Of a DNA stretch of 64,000 nt, positions 44,014 through 52,993 are shown piece by piece (the stretch's first letter is position 1; each line of letters starts with the position of its first letter). Origin of the DNA: Streptomyces sp. NBC_00390 (GTDB lineage Bacteria > Actinomycetota > Actinomycetes > Streptomycetales > Streptomycetaceae); contig NZ_CP107945.1 in NCBI RefSeq assembly GCF_036057275.1, positions 4,712,001-4,776,000 on the forward strand. Direction: 5' to 3'. The notes under the pieces are model-generated. The model saw only the letters and a program-made list of their open reading frames with translations. It searched no databases and was not told where the DNA came from. The translations under genes and the position numbers were made by a program.

Positions 44014-44156
44014 GTGTCCGTCCCCCATGGGATTGCCCTACATGACTGAAGGTGGCCTTCCGCCCGGAGACTCCCCCGAGGGTCGCCGGACAGAAGGCCA
44101 GTTGCGATCCGCTTGCCCCCCGACGCGACGGATCGTATGGCGTTGAGAATGTCGGA

Positions 44157-44178
44157 TGAGCATAAACAATCGATGAAC
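44157..44178 (-). promoter_or_regulatory. probable AfsR/PhoP box in the afsS promoter
   Basis: On the minus strand two 11-bp units, GTTCATCGATT and GTTTATGCTCA, follow one another. They resemble the PHO-box direct repeat GTTCACC-N4 that AfsR and PhoP share in S. coelicolor. A -10-like TACGAT stands at 44132-44137, so the repeat covers the -35 region, the position known for AfsR activation of afsS. The match of the second unit is weak. Confidence 0.5.
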
Positions 44179-44195
44179 GCGCTGGCCGGGCCGGT

Positions 44196-47168
44196 TCAGG
44201 CGGCGCTGAGCGGAGCGCCGAGCAGCTCCCTGACCTCGTCGGCCTCCGCCGCACCCGACTGTTCGTGCAGTGACAGCGCCTCCTGCCAGCAGGCACGCGC
44301 CCGGCCGGCCTGGCCGAGTGCGTCCAGCGCCCTGCCCAGCGTGATCAGCGCATTGCCGCGCGTACGGTCACCGCCGATGCAACCGATCGCGAGGGCCTGC
44401 TCGGCATGTTGTGCCGCCCGCGCGGGGCGGCGGGCCGAGAGATGGGCCTGGGCGATACGCCAATGGGTGGTGCCTTCCCACAGGCGCTGCCGGTTCGCCT
44501 CGAAGCCGTCAAGGGCGTCCGCGAGCTGTTCCAGCGCCTCGGCATGCCGCCCGGCCGCGGTGAGTGCGATGCCCAGCGCGAAACGGGCGTTGGGCAGGCG
44601 CAGGGTGTGCCCCATGCGGTCGTAGATGTCGACGCCTTCCCGGGCGAGCGCGATGCCCTCCTCGGCGCGGCCCATGACGACATGGATGCGCGACAGGTTG
44701 CACAGGGCGCTGGCCTCGCCGGGCAGGTTGCCGTCGGCGCGCGACCCCCTCGTCGCCCGGCGCAGGTGCTCCTCCGCCTCGGAGTGGCGCCCCTGGTTGA
44801 AGGCAATGATGCCCCGGTCGTTGTCGGCCCAGTAGACCGGTGCCGGATCGTTTGCGGCCTGAGCGAGCACGGCGGCCTGCGCGGCCTCCTCGTCGGCCTC
44901 CGCGTAACGTCCCGCCACCAGATGGACGTTGGTCATCGACGTCCGCGCACGCCCCTCGGTGCGGGCGTCGCCAAAGGCGCGCGCAGCCTCGAGCGCGCCG
45001 CGGGCCACGGACTCGTACACCTTGCAGTTGGCACCGGACTCCGCCAGATTCTGCGCGGCCCACAGCAGGTCCACCGCGCGCCGGAGCGACGGACCGGCCG
45101 ACGCCTGTCTGGCGCATGCCAGAAGGCAGTTCGCCTCCGCGTACAGCCAGTCCTGCGCGGCCTTCCGGTCGGCGAACGCCAGTCCGGCGGCCCCCGTCGG
45201 CTCCAGGTGGTCCACCAGCCTGTCGCCGGGACGCTCGATGGAGAACACCCGCGCCGCCGTCGCCAGATAGAAGTCCAGCAGCCGCGACAGCGCCGCCTCC
45301 CTCCCCTGGCCTTCGGCATGGGGGACCCCGGCCGCAGGCTGTTCGTCCCTCTCCGCGCAGGCACGCGCGTAGAGCCGCACCAGGTCGTGGTACCGGTACC
45401 GTCCCGGCGCCGCCGACTCCAGCAGCGAGGTGTCGACCAGGGCCTCCAGCAGGTCCTCGGACTCGTGGAGCGGGAGGTCCAGCATGGCCGCCGCGGCGGC
45501 CAGGGAGATGTCCGGGCCGTCCGCGAGGCCCAGCAGCCGGAAGGCGCGGGCCTGGCCGGGCTCCAGCTGCCCGTAGCCCAGCTCGAACGTGGCCTTCACG
45601 GCCAGGTCGCCCGCCTGGAGTTCGTCGAGCCGGCGCCTCTCGTCCGCCAGCTTCGCGGCGAGCACCGACACCGTCCAGGTGCGCCGGGCCGCGAGGCGCG
45701 AGGCCGCGATACGGATCGCCAGCGGCAGGAACCCGCACGCCGCGACCACGTCCAGCGCCGCCTTCCGCTCCGCGCCGACCCGCTCCGCGCCGACGATCCG
45801 GGTGAAGAGCCTGAGCGCCTCCTCGGGCGACATCACGTCGAGGTCCACCAGATGTGCCCCGGCGAGGTCCACCATCCGTACCCGGCTGGTGATCAGCGCC
45901 GCGCAGCCCGCCGTGCCGGGCAGCAGGGGGCGGATCTGGGCCGCGTCGCGCGCGTTGTCGAGCAGGACCAGGACGCGACGTCCGTCGAGTGCCGAGCGGT
46001 ACAGCGCGGCCCGCTCGTCGAGCGTGTCCGGGATCGCTGAGTCCGCCGTACCGAGCGCCCGCAGGAACGCGCCGAGGACGGTCTCCGGCTCGGCCGCCCT
46101 GTTGCCCGCGCCCTGGAGGTCCACGTACAGCTGGCCGTCCGGGAAGTGCCCCCGCGCCTGGTGAGCGACATGCACTGCGAGGGTCGTCTTGCCGACGCCG
46201 CCGATGCCCGCGAGCGCGGAGACCGCCATCACCGAGCCCTCGGCGGTGGCGAGCTGGGCGCCCAGCTCCCGTACGAAGGCCACGCGGCCGGTGAAGTCCG
46301 GGACTGTTGCGGGGAGTTGCGCAGGCCGGGTGACCGTCCGTGTGGGCTCGGGCTCCTCGCTGGGCCGGGCCAGCTCCGCGTCGGCCTGCAGGATCCGCTG
46401 CTGCAGCCGGGAGAGTTCGGGGCGCGGGTCGACACCCAGTTCCTCGGCGAGCAGCCGCCGGGTGTCCGCGTACACGGCCAGCGCCTCCGCCTGCCGTCCG
46501 CTGCGGTACAGGGCGAGCATCAGCAGCTCACGCAGCCGCTCGCGCAGCGGGTGCGCGGCGGTCAGGGCGGTCAGTTCCGACACCGCCTCCGCGTGGCAGC
46601 CGACCTCCAGGTCGAGATCGAGCCGGGTCTCCAGCAGCGTCAGGTGCCACTCCTCGAGCCGGGCGCGCTGGGTCTCGGCGTACGGGCCGGGCACATTGGC
46701 CAGCGGCTCCCCGTCCCACAGGCCCAGTGCCTTGTTGATCAGCGTGCGCGCCTGGCAACGGTCCCCGGCGGCACGCGCCTTGTCCGCCTCGCCGGACAAC
46801 TCCTGTGCCACCGCGAGGTCGAGCGCATCGCGCCGCACCCGCAGCGCATAGCCGCCCGATTCGCTGACCAGGGCGTCCGCGGCGAGCGCCTTGCGCAGCC
46901 GGGAGGCGTACGTACGGACGGCGGCGAGCGCCTGCGAGGGTGGCTCCTCGCCCCAGATCGCGTCGATCAGTTCGCCGGCGGTGGCGGTACGCCCGTCGCG
47001 CAGCAGCAACGCGGCCAGCAGGGCGCGCTGTTGCGGTGAACCGGAGGGCAGGCTCTCCCCGTCGCGCCAGGCCCGCACCGGTCCGAGCACGCTGAAGCGC
47101 AGGTCGGCGGCGTCGCTCTGGATCGGAGCCCGCTGCTTCGGTACGCGAGGCCCGCTGTCACGGTCCAT
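44196..47168 (-). CDS. afsR: AfsR global transcriptional activator
   Basis: This 990-residue protein has three parts. A SARP winged-helix and bacterial transcriptional-activation domain occupies about residues 25-270 (VLGPVRAWRDGESLPSGSPQ; ALLAALLLRDGRTATAGELI). An NB-ARC ATPase spans about residues 290-620, with Walker A GIGGVGKTTLAVH and RVLVLLDNARDAAQ. A C-terminal TPR array follows. Length and sequence closely follow S. coelicolor AfsR (993 residues), which is phosphorylated by AfsK and activates afsS. afsS lies directly downstream. The DNA-binding threonine phosphorylation sites cannot be placed by eye. The ATG at 47168 gives a start (MDRDSGPRVPKQR) close to that protein. Confidence 0.93.
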   Translation of the reverse strand: MDRDSGPRVPKQRAPIQSDAADLRFSVLGPVRAWRDGESLPSGSPQQRALLAALLLRDGRTATAGELIDAIWGEEPPSQALAAVRTYASRLRKALAADALVSESGGYALRVRRDALDLAVAQELSGEADKARAAGDRCQARTLINKALGLWDGEPLANVPGPYAETQRARLEEWHLTLLETRLDLDLEVGCHAEAVSELTALTAAHPLRERLRELLMLALYRSGRQAEALAVYADTRRLLAEELGVDPRPELSRLQQRILQADAELARPSEEPEPTRTVTRPAQLPATVPDFTGRVAFVRELGAQLATAEGSVMAVSALAGIGGVGKTTLAVHVAHQARGHFPDGQLYVDLQGAGNRAAEPETVLGAFLRALGTADSAIPDTLDERAALYRSALDGRRVLVLLDNARDAAQIRPLLPGTAGCAALITSRVRMVDLAGAHLVDLDVMSPEEALRLFTRIVGAERVGAERKAALDVVAACGFLPLAIRIAASRLAARRTWTVSVLAAKLADERRRLDELQAGDLAVKATFELGYGQLEPGQARAFRLLGLADGPDISLAAAAAMLDLPLHESEDLLEALVDTSLLESAAPGRYRYHDLVRLYARACAERDEQPAAGVPHAEGQGREAALSRLLDFYLATAARVFSIERPGDRLVDHLEPTGAAGLAFADRKAAQDWLYAEANCLLACARQASAGPSLRRAVDLLWAAQNLAESGANCKVYESVARGALEAARAFGDARTEGRARTSMTNVHLVAGRYAEADEEAAQAAVLAQAANDPAPVYWADNDRGIIAFNQGRHSEAEEHLRRATRGSRADGNLPGEASALCNLSRIHVVMGRAEEGIALAREGVDIYDRMGHTLRLPNARFALGIALTAAGRHAEALEQLADALDGFEANRQRLWEGTTHWRIAQAHLSARRPARAAQHAEQALAIGCIGGDRTRGNALITLGRALDALGQAGRARACWQEALSLHEQSGAAEADEVRELLGAPLSAA

Positions 47169-47292
47169 TGCTGCTCCCTGCCCCGTACTGCCGGAAATCG
47201 CCCTCGACAGTCTGCCCTGTGCGAGGCGGCCCCGTCAGCAGCAGGGCACCTCGTCCTCGCGCCTGCCCAGATGCGGCCCGGCCCAACCCTGA

Positions 47293-48099
47293 TCAGGGGC
47301 GATAGACGGTTCCCGGTTCCGGGGCGCCCGGCAGGAGGAGCTGCGGGACCGTGACGAAGGTGTAACCGCGCTTCTTCAGCTCGGCGATGATGCCGGGGAC
47401 GGCGGGCACGGTCCCGTCGTAGATGTCGTGCAGCAGGATGATGCCGTCGCGTCCGGCCTGGTCGACTATCCGCTTCTCGATGAGCGCGGAGTCGGTGGTC
47501 GAGAAGTCCTTGGCGGTGGCGCTCCACAGGACCTGGGAGAGGCCGAGCTCCTTGCTGACGGCGGTGACGTCGTCGTTGATACGGCCCTGGGGCGGGCGCA
47601 TCAGCCGCGGCTTGTCGCCGGTGATGTCGGCTATGGCGTCCTGGGTGCGGCCGAGTTCCTCGCGTATCTCGTCCTTCGACAGCTGGTCGAGCCGGCGGTG
47701 CGTCCAGGTGTGGTTGGCCACCTCGTGGCCCTCGGCGGCCATGCGGCGCACGACGTCGGGGTGCTTGAGGACATGGTTCTTGCCGAGCAGGAAGAAGGTC
47801 GCCGGGACCTTTTCCTTCTTGAGGAGGTCCAGCAGCTCGGGGGTGTCCTTGCCCGGCCCCGCGTCGAAGGTCAGCGCGATGCACTTGGCCTTCTCGCAGT
47901 CGGCGGCCTCGGTGCCGGGGAACGGCGCCTTGAGCCCGCGCCCGGAGCCGGGCCTGGCGTCGTCGGCGGCCACCGGGTTCTTGCGGGCGTCGGCGGGCGA
48001 GGTGGTCTCCATCGCGCAGCCGCCGAGCAGGAGCGCGAGCGATACGGCGCCGAACGCGGTGGCCGCCCTGGACCTGGTCCTGCGCGTCCTTGTGGACAT
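47293..48099 (-). CDS. polysaccharide deacetylase lipoprotein
   Basis: This 268-residue NodB-homology protein has a lipobox at its N-terminus (LALLLGGC, lipidated Cys28), so it is anchored outside the membrane. The deacetylase motifs are visible: motif 1 ALTFDAGPG, motif 2 HTWTHRRL, motif 3 RLMRPPQGRIND and a later IILLHDIYDGT. It would deacetylate peptidoglycan, chitin or another cell-wall glycan in a metal-dependent way. The first aspartate motif reads FDAGPG rather than FDDGPG, as in several actinomycete members. A TATACA palindrome lies in its promoter region. Confidence 0.87.
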   Translation of the reverse strand: MSTRTRRTRSRAATAFGAVSLALLLGGCAMETTSPADARKNPVAADDARPGSGRGLKAPFPGTEAADCEKAKCIALTFDAGPGKDTPELLDLLKKEKVPATFFLLGKNHVLKHPDVVRRMAAEGHEVANHTWTHRRLDQLSKDEIREELGRTQDAIADITGDKPRLMRPPQGRINDDVTAVSKELGLSQVLWSATAKDFSTTDSALIEKRIVDQAGRDGIILLHDIYDGTVPAVPGIIAELKKRGYTFVTVPQLLLPGAPEPGTVYRP

Positions 48100-48178
48100 G
48101 ACGGGAATCCCCCTGTGAGTCGGTGCGCGGCACGGCCGGCGGCGTCGTGTCGCCGGCCGATCCGTGCGCGCCGCGCAC

Positions 48179-48195
48179 TATACATACCGTGTATA
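48179..48195. promoter_or_regulatory. 17-bp palindrome in the deacetylase promoter
   Basis: TATACA-TACCG-TGTATA is a perfect inverted repeat 80 bp upstream of the deacetylase start. It overlaps a minus-strand -10-like TATAGT (48177-48182), so a protein bound here would repress. The sequence suits a GntR-type operator, but no GntR gene is in the window. Confidence 0.45.
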
Positions 48196-48253
48196 CCTGG
48201 GGATCGCCTCGGGGGTCGGGCCGGGTCCCGCCGGACCGGCCGACGACTCATAG

Positions 48254-48268
48254 CTGACGACTCGTCAG
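48254..48268. promoter_or_regulatory. regulon palindrome, copy 11
   Basis: CTGACGACTCGTCAG is a perfect copy 20 bp upstream of the amidohydrolase ATG at 48289. Confidence 0.7.
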
Positions 48269-48288
48269 ATCGGCGCTACCGTGACAGC

Positions 48289-49515
48289 ATGGAGACCTTC
48301 CCGAAGATCATCTCGGTGGACGACCACACGGTGGAGCCCCCCAACGTCTGGCGGGACCGGCTCCCGTCGAAGTACCACGACATCGGCCCGCGCATCGTCC
48401 GGGCGCCGCTGAAGGAAATGACCTTCAGGGGAGGGAAGTTCGCCCCTGTGATGGGGGCGCCCGGCGACGACGGCCCGATCGGCGACTGGTGGGTGTACGA
48501 GAACCTGCACCGGCCGCTCACCCGCCTGGACACCGCCGTCGGCTACGACCGCGACGAGATCAGACTCGAGATCATCACCTACGAACAGATGCGGCCCGGC
48601 TCGTACAGCGTCCCGGACCGGCTCGCCGACATGGACGTCAACCACGTCCAGTCGGCGCTCTGTTTCCCCACCTTCCCGCGCTTCTGCGGCCAGACCTTCA
48701 CCGAGGCATCCGACCGCGAACTCGGCCTGCTGGGTGTGCGCGCCTACAACGACTGGATGGTGGAGGAGTGGTGCGGCCCCGAGGCGCAGGGCCGGCTCGT
48801 CCCGCTCACCCTGATCCCGCTGTGGGACGCGGAACTGGCCGCCGCGGAGGTCCGCCGCAACGCCGACCGGGGCGTGCGGGCGGTGGCCTTCTCCGAGATA
48901 CCGCCGCACCTCGGCCTCCCCTCCGTCCACACGGACGAGTGGGACCCCTTCCTGCGCGCCTGCGACGAGACCGGCACGGTCATCGCCATGCACATCGGCT
49001 CGTCCAGCCGGATGCCGTCCACGTCGGCGGACGCCCCTCCCGCCGTCGGTTCCACGATCACCTTCGCCAACTGCTGCTTCTCGATGGTCGACTGGCTGAT
49101 GAGCGGCAAGTTCGAGCGCTTCCCCGGTCTGCGGATCATGTACGCCGAGGGGCAGATCGGCTGGATCCCGTACATCCTGGAGCGCGCGGACGTGGTCTGG
49201 GAGGAGAACCGCGCCTGGGGAGGCGTGGCGGACAAGGTCACCCGGCCCCCGTCCGAGCTCTTCGCCGAGCACGTCTACGGATGCTTCTTCGACGACGCGT
49301 TCGGCCTGCGGAACCTGGACGCGATCGGGGCCGGGAACGTCCTGTACGAGACGGACTATCCGCACTCCGACTCCACCTGGCCCAAGTCCGAGGAGGTCGG
49401 CCGGTCCCAGATGGGCCATCTGGCGCCGGACGTGGTGGACAGGATCGTGCGGGGCAACGCGATCGAACTGCTGGGCCTGACGCAGGACGGGCTGTGGCCC
49501 GGCTCTCGCGCGTGA
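48289..49515 (+). CDS. amidohydrolase family protein (ACMSD-like), paralogue
   Basis: This 408-residue protein is a close paralogue of the gene at 943, sharing long identical stretches such as SALCFPTFPRFCGQTF and VRAYNDWMVEEWCG. Metal-site segments are conserved: SVDDHTVEPP, AMHIGSSS, YAEGQIGWIPYILERAD and ETDYPHSDSTWPK. The ATG at 48289 lacks a clear ribosome site, and the palindrome ends only 20 bp before it. In contrast to the first copy it is not followed by dehydrogenase genes. The two may act on related intermediates. Confidence 0.85.
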   Translation: METFPKIISVDDHTVEPPNVWRDRLPSKYHDIGPRIVRAPLKEMTFRGGKFAPVMGAPGDDGPIGDWWVYENLHRPLTRLDTAVGYDRDEIRLEIITYEQMRPGSYSVPDRLADMDVNHVQSALCFPTFPRFCGQTFTEASDRELGLLGVRAYNDWMVEEWCGPEAQGRLVPLTLIPLWDAELAAAEVRRNADRGVRAVAFSEIPPHLGLPSVHTDEWDPFLRACDETGTVIAMHIGSSSRMPSTSADAPPAVGSTITFANCCFSMVDWLMSGKFERFPGLRIMYAEGQIGWIPYILERADVVWEENRAWGGVADKVTRPPSELFAEHVYGCFFDDAFGLRNLDAIGAGNVLYETDYPHSDSTWPKSEEVGRSQMGHLAPDVVDRIVRGNAIELLGLTQDGLWPGSRA

Positions 49516-49542
49516 CGCCCGGCCGTCGCCGGTCGTCGCCGG

Positions 49543-51228
49543 TCAGAAGAGTGAGTGCCGCGGGCAGGCCAGCGTGAGGGGGCACGGCCGGGCGGCCTGG
49601 GGACGCTCCCAGCCCCACCTGGAGGGGGCCCGGTGCGCGCCGGCCGCGGCGCCGGCGGTCGGCGTCCGGGTGGCGAAGGGCGGGGTGTCCTGGTTGCAGG
49701 TGGCACCCTCGGGCGGGAGGACACCCTCGATGAAGTAGCGGACCGCATGCCGGCCGACACAGCGGCTGGGATTGTCCAGGGCGGTGTGGCCGTACCCGTT
49801 GAGGGTGAGCAGGCGCGCGTCGGCGAGTTCTCGGGCCATGGCCTTGCCGCCCTGGTAGGGGGTGGCAGGGTCGTAGGTCGGGTTGACGACGAGCACAGGG
49901 TGCGCGGTGGGGCGGTCCCAGGGGCCGGTGTAGCTCATGGAGGCTCTCGCCGGCCACGTCGCGCACGGCTCGCCGGCCCAGGTCCACCAGTGCCCGAGGT
50001 CGCCCGCCCGTGCCGTACTGAGCCTGTCGAGCGCGGCATAGCGCCCGGGGGCACGGGGGTTGGGACTGTCTGAGCACAGCACACCGTAGAGCTGCTCGAA
50101 ACCGGGATACCGCAGGGGACCGGGAGGCGGCGTGGGCTCCAGGGGGGCGCGGCCTTCCCACAGCGTCTGCAGCGTCTTCGCGAGGGTGGCCCACTCCGGG
50201 GTGACCCGGTAGATCCCGCCGCGGATCTCGCTGACGGTTCTCGCGTATGTCCAGGGGCCGACGGGCCGTTTCACGATGCGCTGCAACAGACCGGAGAGCT
50301 TGGCGCGCGTCGCCGACGGGCTTCCTGCGGAGAAGGCACAGCCACTCGCCGGGGCGCGGCCGCACAGTTCCAGGAACTTCCCAAGGGTGTCGGCCGAGCC
50401 CAGGTCCGACCCCAGGCGCAGGAAGGTGGGCAGCTCCGGCTCGCTCCACGAACCGTCGGTCATCCAGCCCTGCGGGTCGACGTTCCCGTCCAGCACCAAG
50501 CGGCCGACCCGGTGCGGGAACAGATTCGCGTAGGTCGCCCCCAGGAACGATCCGTACGAGATGCCCCAGTAGCTGAGCTGCCGCTCACCCACGGCCCCGC
50601 GCAGCCGGTCGAGGTCACGGGCGGTGTCGGCGGTGGAGACATGGCGCAGCAGCTCCGGGTCGCGCTGCTCGCAGCGTCGGGCGAGATCGGCGTACGCCGC
50701 GACGTAGGCCCTGCCCTGTTGCGCGCCCACCGGGAAGGCGGGAACGCGCGCGTGCCAGCCGAGGGCCTCCTCCGCGGTGTCGAAGCACCGCACCGCGGTG
50801 CTCTCTCCGATGCCGCGCGGGTCCCAGCTGATGATGTCGTAACGCTCGCGAAGCTGCTCGGGGAACTTCGCGTACAGTGCCGGCAGCCCCACGGTCCCCG
50901 GCCCACCAGGTCCCCCGGGGTTGAAGAACAGCGAACCGGCACGCGCTGCGGAGTCGGTGGCCCGGCGCCGGATCACCGCCAGCTCGATGGTGCGCCGACC
51001 CGGACGGGCGTAGTCCAGCGGCACATTGGCCCTCGCACACTCGAAACCCCGCTGCTCCTCGCCCGCGCAGGGCTTCCATTCCAGCACCGTCCCCTCGTCG
51101 CCCACGGGCGCACCCCCGCGGGCCGGCTCGGCCGCGCCCGCCCCGGTCACGACGGCGGAGGAGACCAGCAGGGCCCCGGCGGCGCACACGGCACCGCGGC
51201 GTGTCCAACGCGTACGGACTCCAGGCAT
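49543..51228 (-). CDS. secreted alpha/beta hydrolase, tripeptidyl aminopeptidase type
   Basis: This 561-residue exported peptidase is related to Streptomyces Tap/SlpD/SlpE. A signal peptide covers the first 35 residues (RRGAVCAAGALLVSSAVVTG ending AGAAEP). The serine nucleophile lies in SYWGISYGSFLGATYAN, with the acid in VVNPTYDPATPYQGG and the histidine in LNGYGHTALDNPSRC. The TAP-like C-terminal domain is intact. ATG 51228 is preferred over the longer open frame to 51354. These enzymes remove tripeptides from proteins outside the cell. It does not belong to the catabolic set. Confidence 0.88.
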   Translation of the reverse strand: MPGVRTRWTRRGAVCAAGALLVSSAVVTGAGAAEPARGGAPVGDEGTVLEWKPCAGEEQRGFECARANVPLDYARPGRRTIELAVIRRRATDSAARAGSLFFNPGGPGGPGTVGLPALYAKFPEQLRERYDIISWDPRGIGESTAVRCFDTAEEALGWHARVPAFPVGAQQGRAYVAAYADLARRCEQRDPELLRHVSTADTARDLDRLRGAVGERQLSYWGISYGSFLGATYANLFPHRVGRLVLDGNVDPQGWMTDGSWSEPELPTFLRLGSDLGSADTLGKFLELCGRAPASGCAFSAGSPSATRAKLSGLLQRIVKRPVGPWTYARTVSEIRGGIYRVTPEWATLAKTLQTLWEGRAPLEPTPPPGPLRYPGFEQLYGVLCSDSPNPRAPGRYAALDRLSTARAGDLGHWWTWAGEPCATWPARASMSYTGPWDRPTAHPVLVVNPTYDPATPYQGGKAMARELADARLLTLNGYGHTALDNPSRCVGRHAVRYFIEGVLPPEGATCNQDTPPFATRTPTAGAAAGAHRAPSRWGWERPQAARPCPLTLACPRHSLF

Positions 51229-51502
51229 CGGCAGACCCTTCCTGGGCGGGCGTGATCCATGACCAGGGCGCCGGCCGACGGCAGGCCCACTGCCATACCA
51301 CTGGCCGCACCCGCACCGGGCAACAGGCACGCATCCGAACGGGTGGCGGCGCACTGCGGGCGAGCACGCTCACTCCTGGGGGTGAACATCGCCAACTCGG
51401 ACGTATTCAGGATGAGTTGCCTGCCTAGGCTCGCCCTGAGACAGCCCAGGGCATGTGCCATGGGCAATGCCCTCACCCTGCCCCACAACCACAGGAACCC
51501 GC

Positions 51503-52386
51503 ATGGTCAGCGCTCGCCACTAGGCAATGCACCGCATCTTCCAGGAGTACCCAGACTCTTCTCCCGGGTCTCCGAGGTACTGGGCGTCGCGTTCGCCCCA
51601 CCCACTTCGGTCACCGTTCTGCCCACCGACCTCACCGAGTCCCGGCCCGTCGAACGCCGCGTGGACACTCTCTTACGCCTCGACAGCGAGGACGGTGACT
51701 CCCTCCTCCTCGCTGTCGAGGCCCAGGGCAAGAAGGACCCGGCAAAGCCCGCCAGCTGGGCGTACTACCTTTCCTACCTGTACACGAAGTACCGGGTCCC
51801 GCCCCTCCTCCTGGTCGTCTGCCAGGACCGCAGCACCGCCGAGTGGGCTTCCTGCGCCGTCCACATCGGACCCCCGCAGTGGCCCGCGCTCACCCTGAGG
51901 CCCCTCGTCGCCGGCCCACACAACATGCCGCGGATCACCAGGACGGTCGAGGCCCGCAAGGACCTGGCACTGGCCACGCTGTCCGCCATCACACACGCTG
52001 GGGACCCAGACATCGGTGCCATACTCAAAGCTGTCTCCGGCGCCCTGCGCGACGAACCTGAAGACCTTTCGACCACCCTCGCCGAACTCATCGCACAAGG
52101 CCTGGGCAGGCGCCCGGCCGCACAACTGTGGAGGCATCTGATGGCCGTGGATCTGTCCTTCTTCAAATCACCCATCTCGGAAGAGATCCGGGACGAAGGC
52201 CGTGCGGAAGGCCGCGTGGAAGGCCGTGCAGAGGACATCCTGCTCATCCTGGAGCGGCGCGGCGTCGACGTCCCCGACGAGGCGCGCGAACGGATCACCG
52301 GCTGCGGCGATCTCGACACCCTGAGCCGCTGGCTCGTCCGTGCCGTCACCGCCTCCTCCGCCGAGGAGATCTTCACCGAGGAGTAG
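51503..52386 (+). pseudogene. Rpn/PD-(D/E)XK-like protein gene with stop and frameshift
   Basis: The long frame (LFSRVSEVLGVAFAPPTSVT to EEIFTEE) matches an abundant Streptomyces family of about 290 residues, with nuclease-like motifs RVDTLLRLD and LLLAVEAQGKKDPA. The expected N-terminus MVSARHEAMHRIFQEYPRLF is present at 51503 but is interrupted twice. A TAG (51521-51523) stands where glutamate is expected, and a one-base loss after the QEYP codons shifts the frame. The C-terminal 250 codons are intact, so the damage may be recent. Translation could restart from ATG 51527 but would leave the family frame. An alternative upstream start in the long frame has no ribosome site. Confidence 0.65.
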
Positions 52387-52476
52387 CCCGCACCCGCACC
52401 CGCACCCGCGCCCGCACGCGCCGAGACGCGCCCCGCCCGCTACCCGGGCGCCGCCCGGTGCGGGAGCATCTGCCGC

Positions 52477-52890
52477 ATGACGCTCTCACTCGCTGAAGCC
52501 GACAAGATCCTCGCCGACAACTTCGCCCCCTGGGTGCTCGACCTGGGCCTGTGTGCCGTGGAGACGGGCGAGATGCACGCCGTGCTCCGCCTGCCCTGGA
52601 CCGACCGGCTGGCCCGGGAGGGCGGCGCGCTCTCGGGGCAGGCGCTGATGGCCGCAGCCGACACGGCGACCGTGATCGCGGTCTCGGCCGCCCGTGGCGG
52701 CTTCGTTCCGATGACCACCGTCCAGCAGTCCACCAGCTTCCAGCGCGCCGTCGTCGGCGCCGATGTCCTCGTCGACGCCCGCATCACCAAGCTGGGCAAG
52801 CGCATGGCTTTCGTGGACATCACCATGACGGCGGAGGGAGCGGACGGGCCCGCCGCCCGCGCCTGCGCGGTCTACGCCCTGCTGGGGTAG
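52477..52890 (+). CDS. PaaI-family thioesterase (hotdog fold)
   Basis: This 137-residue hotdog-fold protein probably hydrolyses an acyl-CoA. The segment REGGALSGQALMAAADTATV corresponds to the catalytic helix entrance of PaaI-type thioesterases, in which an acidic residue (the Asp in AADT) and the preceding glycines form the active site. The C-terminal strand AFVDITMTAEGADG pairs two monomers. The ATG at 52477 is preceded by no strong ribosome site. It precedes a pair of regulon palindromes but is not itself behind one; a role in CoA recycling for the catabolic set is possible. Confidence 0.8.
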   Translation: MTLSLAEADKILADNFAPWVLDLGLCAVETGEMHAVLRLPWTDRLAREGGALSGQALMAAADTATVIAVSAARGGFVPMTTVQQSTSFQRAVVGADVLVDARITKLGKRMAFVDITMTAEGADGPAARACAVYALLG

Positions 52891-52921
52891 GCCGCAGAGG
52901 CCGGAGCGTACGACCCCTTGT

Positions 52922-52936
52922 CTGATGAGGCGTCAG
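52922..52936. promoter_or_regulatory. regulon palindrome, copy 12
   Basis: CTGATGAGGCGTCAG has one mismatch. It is the first of two copies in front of the LLM oxidoreductase gene at 52994, 39 bp from the second. Confidence 0.55.
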
Positions 52937-52960
52937 CCAACACGATGGTCTCGTCGGTTT

Positions 52961-52975
52961 TTGACGGATCGTCAG
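52961..52975. promoter_or_regulatory. regulon palindrome, copy 13
   Basis: TTGACGGATCGTCAG has one mismatch at the edge. It lies 18 bp upstream of the LLM oxidoreductase start and may overlap the ribosome-site region. Confidence 0.6.
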
Positions 52976-52993
52976 ATCAGAGAGGGTCCCCTC

